From: Bacillota bacterium
GTDB taxonomy: Bacteria > Bacillota > Sulfobacillia > JAMCWA01
Assembly (NCBI GenBank): GCA_023475165.1
Contig: JAMCWA010000112.1
Coordinates: 5,456 to 69,455 of the forward strand
DNA: 64,000 bases
Direction: 5' to 3'
Shown: positions 47,627 through 56,894 of the stretch, in pieces
Numbering within the stretch: position 1 is the first letter of the stretch
How the letters are laid out: each line of letters opens with the position of its first letter
The notes under the pieces: model-generated
The model's database searches: none
Told to the model about the DNA's origin: nothing
The model's input: the letters and a program-made list of their open reading frames with translations, nothing else
Made by a program: the position numbers and the translations under genes

Positions 47627-50600
47627 TCAACGATTCAACAGATTGAACTCCGTCCGGCGGATTATTTCCCTCTGCATATCCTCGTTCAACTCGACAAAGT
47701 AGGCGTTATAACCGGAGATCCGCACCAGGAGCCAGCGATAATTTTCGGGATGGGCCATGGCGTCGCGCAGGGTAGCGGTGGTGACGATATTAAACTGCAT
47801 CTGCATGCCGCCGAGCTCAAAATAGGTTTTGACGTAAGCCGCCACGCGCTCCACGAACTCCTGGTGGGTATCCTGGGGTCCGGGGGCCACCTTGACGTTA
47901 AAGGCGATATTGTTGGGCATTTTGAGCGGATTAAGGCTGGCGATGGTCCGGATGTTGGCTAAGAGTTGATCGGTAACGGCCGGAGAAGGCGTGATACCCG
48001 GCGTAAAGGGCTGCCCTTTCCGGCGCCCGCTGGGCAGGGCGCCCGAAAGGGTACCAAAGGCGACATGGTTGGACATACTCCAAAAACCGCTGGTGTAACG
48101 ACCGCCCCGGTAATTTTCGTGGCTTTGGTATTGTTCATAGATGAAGTCGATCAGTTCCTGCGCCAGATCCCGCGCCTCAAGGCTGTCGGTTCCAAATTTC
48201 GGCACTTTGGTGAGGATGCGAGAATGGAGGGTCTCGTACCCCACGTAATCGGCATCCAGGGCGGCCAAGAGCGTCGGCCAATCAACCGCTCCCTGTTCAT
48301 AGATGAGGTGCTTAATCGCTAAAAGACTGTCGACGACATCGGGGAGGGAGACCAACGCCGCTCCCGAAGTATTGTAGCGGGCTCCCCCTTCGATGACGTC
48401 CTTACCTTTCTCCATGCTCCCCTCCAGGAGGGAGGAGAGGAGAGGGGTGGGATGGAGATATTGATGGGAGAGGCCGAGAAGGTTGTTGTACTGGATGGCC
48501 TGATCGATGAGAAAGGCCAACTGCTTCTTGTAGGCTTCTTTAAAGGAGTCAAAGGTGGGGAAGGCGCCGGGGAGCGAAGGGTCTCCCGTTGCTGGGCCAA
48601 TGGCCTCTCCCACGAGGGGGTGAACACCATTGTGGAGGGCCATTTCCAGCGGCGCCACGGTATTCAAGAGCATGCTGTTGGTATGGCCGAAGTGACGACC
48701 AGCGCTGGTCGGTTCAACGCAGCCGGTAGCGGCCCAATCACGGGCATCTTCAAGGGCGAAACCCTGCTCGACCAAAGCCGGGATGATCACGCTGTCATTA
48801 TGGAGGGAAGGCGTGGCGGCGGTAATGGTGTTCACTTCGATCAGCCGTTTGAGGTATTCTTCGGAGTTGACTCCCGGGTAGTAGCGCGCGTTGACGTTGG
48901 GGTCACGCAAGGCCAGCATCTCCGTAACCTTGAGAAAGATATAGGTCATATCGTTAACGGCGCTGGTGCCATCGCGCTCCACCCCACCCAGGGTCAGGGC
49001 CTGGTCGGAAGAGCTTCCCCCGAAAAGACGGTTGCCGATATCCGGAACGGCCGGGAGATGATCGGCGCATTTCAGGTAAAGATGCCCCATCAGTTCAATG
49101 GCCTGCCGGATTACCGCTTCTTTCTCGGCGCTGGTTTTGGCTTTAGCCGCATCCAACAAGAAGTACGGTTGGAGCCAGAGATCGAGGCGCCCTAAGGATA
49201 AACCGGCGTTCATATTCTCCATGTGCAGGGCGACCCAGGCTATCCAGATGGCGTTGATGGCTTCGCGCAGGTTCCGGGCGGGATAAGCCGGGACTTGCGC
49301 CAAGACGTCGGCCATGGCCAAAAGCTCCTGCTTACGGCTCTGGGCCCGGGAGTCATTTCCAGAAAGGTTGGCCGCCAGTTCCTGGGCCTTTCGCCGGAGG
49401 TTGGCGGCATAAGCCAGTACGCCCTCCCCGGCGATTTGCAGTGCCCGGTAAAAGTTGCCCTCTTTTTCCGTTTTGGCCTCCTTCTCCCGGGCTTGGGCTT
49501 CGGCCATTATATCCAACCAGCCTCGCTTGAGAAGCAGGGGGAAGTTGGGAATGGTGTGGGAAACAGCGTGCGGTTTCCAAGAAAAGTATAAGACCCAGCG
49601 GTCGTCGAGTCGCTGACAGAGGGGGTTGTGATGACGTTTCCGGGTATATTCCATGACGTTGCGCTCAGTCCAAAAAGGGAAAACTTCGTAAGTTAAAATG
49701 TCGATATCCTCAGCCGAGATCCGGTAGGGATTCAGCTTTCGCTCATCGACCGTCAAAAGTTCCGGCCAAAGCAAGGAACCGCCGAATTCGGGATAGAGCA
49801 AGACCCCTACTTCTTTCGTCGTGCTGGTGCCAGCGAGCAGGTCATCTTCCCGGATGATGGGCTCCCGATGAGATAGGAGATAACGCAAAGCCTCTGCCTG
49901 GCGAATCTCCGGGTCGCGCTCCTTCCCTGCGGGGTCGGTCTCAAAACCGTGTTGGAGATAGTATTGGGTAAGGAGGCGCGGCCGCTCAGTGCAGATCTCG
50001 CCAGGGGTGGTGTAAAGTTTCTCCCGCCAGGCTTGCAGCCGCGGAAAATCTTCCAGGTGGTAGCGGCTGAGAAAGGGTTCTTCCAGCACTTCCACCCGGT
50101 CGTGGGGTCGCGAAGTCAGGACGGGGCGGTGAGTCAAGGGGTGAGCGGCGCGCGCCTCTGGATTATGGGGGATTTGCAAGTTGGGATTGGGTTTCCTTTC
50201 CCGCAAAAGCCTCCTTTTTTTCTTCCCTAAAAGCATCTCTTTAGAAATATGGCCGAACTTTGCCAGATACATCAGGTTGCCCTCAACGGACAGCTCGTTT
50301 TCCAGCATCATGGTCAAAGGATCAGCTGGTCGGCGCAGGGCAAAAAGCTTGCGCATGGCCTGGGGCGTTTTAAAGGTAAAGGTCAGATCAGGGTCGGCGA
50401 GGGGACCACTGGCCGTTCGCAACTTCCCATCGGCAAACACCGCGTGCAAAACGACCGAGTCGTCACGCGTGCGAAAGAGAAAGCGGGCGTTGAAAACGTA
50501 ACGGTAGCGGCCGGTCTTCTCGTCGAGCAAGTGCCGACGAAATTCGGGGTTGAGGCGGAAGTAGAGGGACATGGCGCGCAGGATAACTCCGACCTGGATG

Positions 50601-50728
50601 GAGGTGGTATAGGACTCGACCTGGGCGAACCATCGCCTGGGTAAGGCCCGAAAAGGCGGCCTGGCCGCGGTGACGTTGACCAAAGGCTGCTGGGAGTGGG
50701 AGGCTGATCCGGCGTTCTTCTCCAGCAT
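47627..50728 (-). CDS. Glycyl radical enzyme with N-terminal SCP2-like domain
   Basis: 1033 residues, against roughly 790-850 for most members. The C-terminal 830 residues are a glycyl radical enzyme: thiyl Cys670 in WAATGCVEPTSAG, Gly1006 in LVRISGYNAYFVELN, 27 residues from the end. The GCVEP motif is shared with dehydratases and C-N lyases (glycerol, choline, hydroxyproline). The loop normally reading GH-xxDY is SHTIPNFPLLLKRGW, so the substrate pocket differs. Residues about 50-165 (FRRHLLDEKTGRYRYVFNAR, ASGPLADPDLTFTFKTP, LSVEGNLMYLAKFGHIS) look like an SCP2 sterol-carrier-type fold, often used to bind lipids. ATG 50728 follows GGGGGGAG. Its activase is next; a TetR gene precedes it. Substrate unknown, possibly hydrophobic. 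Confidence 0.88.
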   Translation of the reverse strand: MLEKNAGSASHSQQPLVNVTAARPPFRALPRRWFAQVESYTTSIQVGVILRAMSLYFRLNPEFRRHLLDEKTGRYRYVFNARFLFRTRDDSVVLHAVFADGKLRTASGPLADPDLTFTFKTPQAMRKLFALRRPADPLTMMLENELSVEGNLMYLAKFGHISKEMLLGKKKRRLLRERKPNPNLQIPHNPEARAAHPLTHRPVLTSRPHDRVEVLEEPFLSRYHLEDFPRLQAWREKLYTTPGEICTERPRLLTQYYLQHGFETDPAGKERDPEIRQAEALRYLLSHREPIIREDDLLAGTSTTKEVGVLLYPEFGGSLLWPELLTVDERKLNPYRISAEDIDILTYEVFPFWTERNVMEYTRKRHHNPLCQRLDDRWVLYFSWKPHAVSHTIPNFPLLLKRGWLDIMAEAQAREKEAKTEKEGNFYRALQIAGEGVLAYAANLRRKAQELAANLSGNDSRAQSRKQELLAMADVLAQVPAYPARNLREAINAIWIAWVALHMENMNAGLSLGRLDLWLQPYFLLDAAKAKTSAEKEAVIRQAIELMGHLYLKCADHLPAVPDIGNRLFGGSSSDQALTLGGVERDGTSAVNDMTYIFLKVTEMLALRDPNVNARYYPGVNSEEYLKRLIEVNTITAATPSLHNDSVIIPALVEQGFALEDARDWAATGCVEPTSAGRHFGHTNSMLLNTVAPLEMALHNGVHPLVGEAIGPATGDPSLPGAFPTFDSFKEAYKKQLAFLIDQAIQYNNLLGLSHQYLHPTPLLSSLLEGSMEKGKDVIEGGARYNTSGAALVSLPDVVDSLLAIKHLIYEQGAVDWPTLLAALDADYVGYETLHSRILTKVPKFGTDSLEARDLAQELIDFIYEQYQSHENYRGGRYTSGFWSMSNHVAFGTLSGALPSGRRKGQPFTPGITPSPAVTDQLLANIRTIASLNPLKMPNNIAFNVKVAPGPQDTHQEFVERVAAYVKTYFELGGMQMQFNIVTTATLRDAMAHPENYRWLLVRISGYNAYFVELNEDMQREIIRRTEFNLLNR

Positions 50729-51093
50729 TTTTTCTCCCCCCTTGGAGGTAGGTACTTATCCGAGCCGTTCGGCAAGTTGTCGACAAAAGCCCACGCTGGT
50801 GTTTTCGATTGGTCGCGGCGTGCGCCAGGGAAGGCAGGAGAACTGCTGCGAATTCCGCCCTTTGACCGTAGACGCGAGGGCCGCGTCCCCAGCATGAGCA
50901 GCGGGGATCGTGGTCGGTTTTCACGTTCGGGCATGCTCATTTTTACAGGCTTAACTTCACGTGAGTCTTAAAACCAGCCTCTCCTTCTTGTTGAGGCTAT
51001 CAGGGAGTCTTGCCCCCGGTATACCGCTCCAGACTTATAAGGATCAGCGGCTCCGGACCGCGCTGATTAATCCTCTTCCGACCTCACCAGCGG
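50729..51093. other. Gap between TetR and glycyl radical enzyme genes
   Basis: 365 bases without a gene. A loose copy of repeat family A is at about 50831-50860 (GGCAGGAGAACTGCTGCG, opposite orientation). No clear promoter for the radical-enzyme gene was found, so the regulation may rest on the TetR promoter or an unrecognised one. Confidence 0.35.
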
Positions 51094-51744
51094 CTATAAG
51101 CCCTCAGAGGGATTGGCCAGAAGTCCGGCGAGGAAGTTTTCCACGGCGGTGTGGTAGAGTTCAGGAAATTCGGTATCGAGTTCCGGCCAGATGTGGGCGC
51201 GGTGTAAGGCGATGATCCCGTGGCAAAGTCCTAGAAGAAGACGCCCCTGAGCGGCCACATCCAAATTTTGACGAAAGAGACCCTGTATGACCCCCTGGGT
51301 GATGACGTCTTCTAACAAGGTCAGGCTGCGCAAGGCGACAGCTTTTTCCTCCCAGGCTTTGTCCTGTAAAGGAGTTCCTACATAATCCAGGAATTTCGGT
51401 ACCGGCCAGGAAAACATCAGGTCATAATAATGCGGATATTCCTGACTGAACCAAAGAAAGGTTTGAGTAAAACGACGGATTGTCTGTAAGGGATTCTCGG
51501 CCGACGGTTGCTGGCTCAAGAGGTCATAAAGGATTTCAAATCCTCGTTTCAAGACATCCAGGTAGAGAGAATCTTTACTCGGGTAATAGTTGTAGATAGT
51601 GGTTGGAGAACAACGAGCGCGTTGGGCGATCTTGCGCATCGATACTTCCTGAAAACCTTCCCGGTCGAATAGTTCCAGCGTAGCCTGAAAGATTTTTTGC
51701 CGCCGCTCTTCCACCTGCCATTGGGGCCGTTTGAGGCGAGCCAT
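51094..51744 (-). CDS. TetR/AcrR-family regulator
   Basis: 216 residues. The N-terminal HTH reads KIFQATLELFDREGFQEVSM, RKIAQRARCSPTTIYNYYPS and KDSLYLDVL; the ligand domain is alpha-helical (QTFLWFSQEYPHYYDLMFSW). ATG 51744. Upstream are a sigma-A promoter and a palindrome overlapping the transcription start, a typical autoregulated TetR layout. It is transcribed toward the glycyl radical enzyme gene 365 bases downstream and is its best candidate regulator. The inducer is unknown. Confidence 0.9.
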   Translation of the reverse strand: MARLKRPQWQVEERRQKIFQATLELFDREGFQEVSMRKIAQRARCSPTTIYNYYPSKDSLYLDVLKRGFEILYDLLSQQPSAENPLQTIRRFTQTFLWFSQEYPHYYDLMFSWPVPKFLDYVGTPLQDKAWEEKAVALRSLTLLEDVITQGVIQGLFRQNLDVAAQGRLLLGLCHGIIALHRAHIWPELDTEFPELYHTAVENFLAGLLANPSEGL

Positions 51745-51767
51745 AGCTTATCCTCCATAATCTTCCT

Positions 51768-51808
51768 TTAACACTGTTAATTATAACGCCGTACAATTAA
51801 TTTTTCAA
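51768..51808 (-). promoter_or_regulatory. Promoter and palindromic operator of the TetR gene
   Basis: Minus strand: TTGAAA (51808-51803), 17 bases, TATAAT (51785-51780). The palindrome TTAACA-G-TGTTAA (51780-51768) covers the predicted start of transcription. Binding by the encoded TetR protein is inference. Confidence 0.75.
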
Positions 51809-52098
51809 TCCCAAAAATCAAAAAAGAGATTGAATTCCGTCTGACTTCAGTGGTAAAATACAGGAAAAGTTGTCGGTCGGCTGGCCGACCGAGAGGTTGT
51901 CCGGTACGACGGAAACAACTGAACGGCGGTATGGAGATAGCCCTTTTGTAGGGAACAACGACACCAGCAGTGGGGCGGACCCTCACGCGTGGTCAGGCGG
52001 CTGACGTGAGGAAGTAGGTGGCAAGTGAAGAACCGCGCCTGGAGGAGTGGGCCGGCGTGGCCCGTCTTGCGCAGCTGGAAGGAATTTTTGGGAAAGGG

Positions 52099-52701
52099 AT
52101 GGATAGGCCAACGATGCTGGACAACCGGACGCGGATCCTGGAGGTTGCCGAGAAGCTATTTGCGCAAAAGGGCGTGCAAAAGACCAGTCTGAGCGACATT
52201 GCCGGCGAGGCGGGGATCAGCAAGGGTACCCTCTATTACTATTACCGCAGTAAAGATGGCCTGATTTATGATCTGGTGGACAGTACCTTTGACAAGATCA
52301 CGGGGCGATTATTGCAACAGATGGAGAGCCTTGGTCCACGACCACAACCGCGGGTTTTGCTGGAGATGACGCTAGCCGCCATCATTCGCGAAGAGGAGCT
52401 CAACCGCAACACCTTTTATCTCATGCAGGAGGCCTTCTTGGGCAACGAAGAGGTTCGCCGGAGGTTTCGCCAGAAGTATCAGGAGTGGCGGAATCTGATC
52501 GGCGAGTTGCTGGTGAAACTGGTGGGTTTCGATCCCGACGATACCAGCCGTCTGACGCTGGCCACCATCATCCTGGCGGTCATCGATGGGTTGAGCTGGC
52601 AATGGTTGCTCGAGCCCGGCAGCGTCATGCCTGGGCCGATAGCCGAACTGGCGGAGAAGCTTTTAACCACAGCTGCCCGACCGATAGACAATGGGCTTTG
52701 A
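52099..52701 (+). CDS. TetR/AcrR-family regulator
   Basis: About 200 residues. HTH: TRILEVAEKLFAQKGVQKTS, LSDIAGEAGISKGTLYYYYR and SKDGLIYDLV; the C-terminal domain resembles fatty-acid-type TetR regulators in shape only. The start is ATG 52099 or 52114; the frame is open to 52018. It is divergent from the first TetR gene and 160 bases upstream of the saccharopine-dehydrogenase-like pseudogene, which it may once have controlled with the SCP2 gene. Confidence 0.88.
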   Translation: MDRPTMLDNRTRILEVAEKLFAQKGVQKTSLSDIAGEAGISKGTLYYYYRSKDGLIYDLVDSTFDKITGRLLQQMESLGPRPQPRVLLEMTLAAIIREEELNRNTFYLMQEAFLGNEEVRRRFRQKYQEWRNLIGELLVKLVGFDPDDTSRLTLATIILAVIDGLSWQWLLEPGSVMPGPIAELAEKLLTTAARPIDNGL

Positions 52702-52863
52702 ATGGGTCAAAGAATATACAAAAATAAAAAACTTTTCTGCCGAAGATATCGATCCCGACGGTGACGTGCTCCTGATTCGCGCCCACCCTTTTTGATATGA
52801 CGCCCTGAGTATGTTCGGCCCGGGTGAGGTGAACCCAATAATCTAAAGGAGGAGGTACAAAAG

Positions 52864-53626
52864 ATGAAGGTGGCTGTATTTGGGGGAGCGGGGGATATGG
52901 TCCGTCGGACCTTTTTACCGCTATGAAAAGGTCCGCAAGGGGGCTAACCAACTGGACGAGGTAGATGAGATCAACGTCTACTGGGCGGGGAGTTCGGCTG
53001 ATTCCAAGGGATTTGCCGTAGTCTTGCACACCATTCACATTTTCACCGGACAGGTACCCAGTTTTCAGGGGGGGAAGGAGATAAAGGTGGCGGCAGGTAG
53101 CGGGCGCCGGCGGGTGCAATTCCTACCGCCTTTAGGCGAGGTCTCGATGTTCCACCTTGGTCATCCCGAGCCGGTGACTATTCCGCGCTTTATTCGCGGG
53201 CTCAAGACGGTGACCCTGATGGGAGGTCTGACGGAGGAGTTCCTCAACAATTTAGCTATCGCCATCACCCGCCTGGGGTTGACCAACACTCCCGGTAAAA
53301 AGCAGGTCTTGGGCCGGTTGATTAAGCGCCTGCTGCCCTGGTTGGAAAAAATCGGCCCATCCGGAACCCCCGTGTCGGGGATTCGGGTTGATATCAAAGG
53401 CAAAAAGGACGGTCGACCGCAACATCTGGTCTACCAGGCTGTAGACCATATGAACAATCTCACTGGCGTCCCTTTGTCCATCGGCGCCCTGATGCTCGGT
53501 CAAGGTCAGGTCGAACGGACGGGAGTTTTTGCCCCGGAGGCCGATGGAGCCATTGATCCCGACGCTTTTATTGCCGCCCTTGCGGAACGGGGGATCAGCG
53601 TTCATAATACGCGGGGACTGGAGTGA
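52864..53626 (+). pseudogene. Saccharopine-dehydrogenase-like protein with two internal deletions
   Basis: After GGAGGAGG, ATG 52864 starts KVAVFGGAGDM, the NAD-binding loop of the saccharopine dehydrogenase family. The frame then stops at 52926. A second frame picks up with VGPFYRYEKV, which in intact relatives lies some 60-70 residues later, then jumps again to ANQLDEVDEINVYWAGSSAD, a further 60 or so residues on, and continues normally (VVLHTIHIFTGQVPS, MNNLTGVPLSIGALMLGQG) to 53626. So two segments of the Rossmann domain are missing, the first with a frame change. The remaining part cannot bind NAD normally. The intact relatives are remembered, not searched. Confidence 0.8.
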
Positions 53627-53888
53627 TTCGGGGTGAAGAGGCATCTAGCCGCATCATGTTTCAGGATAGCCCCCATACCGGAAGCGGCACTAGCAGATGA
53701 TGCCCCAGAATAACTTTATTCTTCGGGGGTGCCCTAGTTGAGGTGTGAGGCCTGGGTTGGATAGGGTAGGGGCAGCCTCTGGTTGCTTCTTCTAAGGACA
53801 GCTTCTACCTATTCCGTCCGGCATGTGCCTGTCAGGAATAAGGGGGGCCCCTGGTCTACGAAGATGCCCACCGAGGAGGTAACTGAAG

Positions 53889-54311
53889 ATGGTCTTCCGA
53901 ACTGCTGAGGAGCTCTACGAATGCCTGGGTGGCTTCATGTGGCAGGCCGGTTCCCGACCGGATATCGGTGCCAAGATCAAAGAGTCCGGGCTTATCATCC
54001 GTTTTATTTACCATGAACCGGAGGCCCAGATCACCATCAACGCCAAAAACCCTTCGACCGAGCAGTTTTTCGACGTCATCAACGGGGAAAGCCCCCTTGA
54101 GCCCAACCTGGTCTTTTCCATGAAAGGAGACGTCGCCCATAAGTTCTGGCTCGGCAAGTTAAACCTGACCCTGGCCCTGACCAATCGCCAGATAAGCCTA
54201 AAGGGCTCCCTTTTGGAAGCCATGAAGTTGTTACCGGCCATTCAACCGGCTTACGCCCTTTATCCCGAATACCTGAAGAGTATCGGTCGAGAGGACATTT
54301 TAGCGGGATGA
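53889..54311 (+). CDS. Free-standing SCP2-like protein
   Basis: 140 residues from ATG 53889 behind GAGGAGG. LIIRFIYHEPEAQITINAKN, VFSMKGDVAHKFWLGKLNLT and LALTNRQISLKGSLLEAMKL follow the SCP2 sterol-carrier pattern of beta strands and a helix, as in the N-terminal domain of the glycyl radical enzyme (compare FTFKTPQAMRKLF and ELSVEGNLMYLAKF there). Such small SCP2 proteins in anaerobes are usually annotated as putative lipid binding. The shared fold 3 kb from the fusion enzyme suggests both serve the same hydrophobic substrate. Confidence 0.7.
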   Translation: MVFRTAEELYECLGGFMWQAGSRPDIGAKIKESGLIIRFIYHEPEAQITINAKNPSTEQFFDVINGESPLEPNLVFSMKGDVAHKFWLGKLNLTLALTNRQISLKGSLLEAMKLLPAIQPAYALYPEYLKSIGREDILAG

Positions 54312-54527
54312 GGGTTGGCCAGCGGCGCAACGGCCGAGGTTCTGAGCCGGCGGTTTCGCCTTTTTAAACTAGCGAGACCATCCCCAAGGTGGTCTTTGTG
54401 GGCCGCACCTATCAAGGAGCCGACCCTGAGGCTTCAGGCAAGAAGCTGCGGAGGAGTTGGTCTCCGGAGGGAACCAAAAGACCTCTCGAGCGTCTAAATA
54501 GGGCAAAGACAATTGGGGGGTCAGAAC

Positions 54528-56894
54528 ATGAGAAATTCCTTCCTTCTCCTTTTTGTGACCATCGTCCTTTTCTTGACGGCTCCCTTTGCTGGCCTGACAG
54601 TCCGGACTTCAGGACCACCTGGTGAGGCCTCTTTTACCCCATCTGCGGACGAGGGAGGCCTTCCCCGCGGGGACCTTCGCGTTGGCCAGGCCGGGACGGG
54701 GAGCGATCTTGAGGTTGGCAATAGGCGGGCCCTTTTACCTTTACAGGCGATCTTGCAGAATCTTGGCCTGGAAGTGCCGGCGAGGACGGGTTTCGTAGCC
54801 ACCCCGGCCACCGGTGATGGCCAGGCTGAGCTACCCACGGTTGGTTCTTACGAAAACCTGGTGGCCCTCCTGACTCAAGCGGCCACGCAGGGATTCCGCG
54901 GTGGATTCGTTGGCCCCGCGGTTAAGGCCCAGGAAGCGGCACCGAAAACGGCGAGCGCACCTCCGGGCGGGGTTCCGGCGCTGGCTTCTGCCCCCAATTC
55001 CGCGGCTCCGGATGCCAGAACTGCTGCTCCGGCGAGTTTTTCCCGGACCAACGTCCAGGTCGAGGGGGTTGACGAGGCCGATGTCGTCAAGACCGACGGC
55101 CACTATCTTTATCAGGTTAATGATCAGCGAGTGATAATTGTCCAGGCTTATCCGCCCCAGGAGATGAAGCTGGTCAGCGTTCTTGGCTTTGGGGAAGAAA
55201 ACTGGCAACCCCGCGAACTTTACGTCGACGACCGGTATCTGGTGATCATCGGGAGCGGGGTTGCTCAGGTTCCCTCAAAACCCTCTTCTGCGGCGGGAGA
55301 GGCGACCACGGAGAAAAAGGCGCCGGTGGCTGCGGAGAAGAAGGCCGGTTCAATGATCGTTTGGCCTAAGCCTGCACCCGTTCCCTTCTCACGTCCCACC
55401 ACTAGGGCGGTGGTTTTTGATATCACGAATAAAGCCGAACCGCTGCTGGTGCGGCAGGTGGAGATTGAGGGCCAGTATGTTTCTTCCCGGAAGATTGGGG
55501 CCTCCGTTTATCTCGTCGCCAACAAATATCTCGATTATTACCAGATCATGAAAGGCAAAGCCGACGATGTTGCCCCCGTTTACCGCGACTCCGCTCGGGC
55601 TAACGGGGATTTCATGGCCATACCCTTCGGTGAGATCCATTATTTTCCTGGCCCTCTCGAACCTAATTACCTCTTGCTGGCCGGATTCAATCTCGATCGT
55701 CCACAGGAGCCGGTTAAGGTATCCACCTATCTGGGAGTCGGGCAAAACGTCTATGCCTCCCTCCAAAACCTTTACGTGGCAGCTCCTTACTTTGAAGAAA
55801 AGTCACCGGAAAATCCCCTGCCCGTCCTTCCTGGTCGACCGGGAATTCGTGCTCCTATCTTCTTGAGGGCTCCCGACACCATCATTTACAAGTTCAACCT
55901 GAATCAGGGTCTCCTTGCCTATCAGGGCCAGGGGGTAGTGCCGGGGACCCTCCTCAACCAGTTTTCCATGGACGAGTATAACGGCTACTTCCGCATCGCT
56001 ACCACCAGGGGCAATCCCTGGGCGCAGGGCGAGGATACCTCAAAAAACAACATTTATATCCTCGACAGTAAGCTGAAAATCAAAGGGAAGCTGGAGGACA
56101 TCGCGCCAGGCGAGAAGATCTACTCCGTGCGCTTCCTGGGGAACCGTGGCTATCTGGTGACTTTTAAGACCGTTGATCCCCTCTTTGTGGTGGATTTGCA
56201 TGATCCCGCCGCCCCCAAGATCTTGGGCGCTTTGAAGATACCAGGCTATAGTGATTACCTCCATCCTTATGACGAGAACCACCTCCTCGGGTTCGGCAAA
56301 GAGACCGTGGAACTGCCCAGGAAGGACGGGCAGGGCAATGTCGTTGGAACCATGGCCTTTTATCAGGGGATGAAGATGGCCCTCTTCGATGTGACCGATG
56401 TTGAGCATCCCATCGAAAAATTCAAGGAAATCATAGGCGACCGCGGTACTGACTCTGAGCTCCTCCATAACCATAAAGCGCTCCTGTTTGACCGCGAGAA
56501 TAATCTGCTCGCCTTCCCGGTGCAGGTGATGGAAGTTAAAGAGAAACCGGCTGCGGGCAGTGGGGTGACTTCATCCGGATCAGTCCCTGTCCCTCCCGCT
56601 TATGGACAGTTCGTCTTTCAAGGGGCCTATGTTTATAACCTCGACCTGGAGCATGGGTTTACCCTCAAGGGTCGAATCACTCATTTGACGCCGGAGGACT
56701 ACTTGAAGTCCGGGCAGTACGGGCAGCACCCGGGTAAATACGTGGAGAGAATTCTTTATATCAACAACACCCTCTATACCCTCTCCAAGCAGATGATTAA
56801 GGCCAATGCTCTGGACACTTTGCAGGAGGAAAATGCTTTAGCAATTCCGCCCTCCGGGGCCAGTAAGCAGCGCCTCATCTTACCGGGCGGCTGA
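54528..56894 (+). CDS. Secreted beta-propeller protein (Beta_propel domain)
   Basis: 788 residues. A signal peptide (FLLLFVTIVLFLTAPFAGL) is followed by a copper-amine-oxidase-N-like piece (NRRALLPLQAILQNLGLEV), a low-complexity Pro/Ala linker, and from about residue 180 the propeller domain: VQVEGVDEADVVKTDGHYLY, GEENWQPRELYVDDRYLVII, FSMDEYNGYFRIATTRGN, VRFLGNRGYLVTFKTVDPLF. The last is the signature of the family known as beta-propeller domain-containing proteins in Firmicutes and archaea, of unknown function outside the cell. ATG 54528 after GGGGGG. It stands alone; the preceding 200 bases contain only gene scraps. Confidence 0.87.
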   Translation: MRNSFLLLFVTIVLFLTAPFAGLTVRTSGPPGEASFTPSADEGGLPRGDLRVGQAGTGSDLEVGNRRALLPLQAILQNLGLEVPARTGFVATPATGDGQAELPTVGSYENLVALLTQAATQGFRGGFVGPAVKAQEAAPKTASAPPGGVPALASAPNSAAPDARTAAPASFSRTNVQVEGVDEADVVKTDGHYLYQVNDQRVIIVQAYPPQEMKLVSVLGFGEENWQPRELYVDDRYLVIIGSGVAQVPSKPSSAAGEATTEKKAPVAAEKKAGSMIVWPKPAPVPFSRPTTRAVVFDITNKAEPLLVRQVEIEGQYVSSRKIGASVYLVANKYLDYYQIMKGKADDVAPVYRDSARANGDFMAIPFGEIHYFPGPLEPNYLLLAGFNLDRPQEPVKVSTYLGVGQNVYASLQNLYVAAPYFEEKSPENPLPVLPGRPGIRAPIFLRAPDTIIYKFNLNQGLLAYQGQGVVPGTLLNQFSMDEYNGYFRIATTRGNPWAQGEDTSKNNIYILDSKLKIKGKLEDIAPGEKIYSVRFLGNRGYLVTFKTVDPLFVVDLHDPAAPKILGALKIPGYSDYLHPYDENHLLGFGKETVELPRKDGQGNVVGTMAFYQGMKMALFDVTDVEHPIEKFKEIIGDRGTDSELLHNHKALLFDRENNLLAFPVQVMEVKEKPAAGSGVTSSGSVPVPPAYGQFVFQGAYVYNLDLEHGFTLKGRITHLTPEDYLKSGQYGQHPGKYVERILYINNTLYTLSKQMIKANALDTLQEENALAIPPSGASKQRLILPGG

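Noticed and set aside
54312-54527. Coding-like piece with VVFVGRTYQGADPEASG between the SCP2 and propeller genes
   Set aside because: No start, no recognisable family, and it runs into the signal-peptide region of the next gene in another frame.
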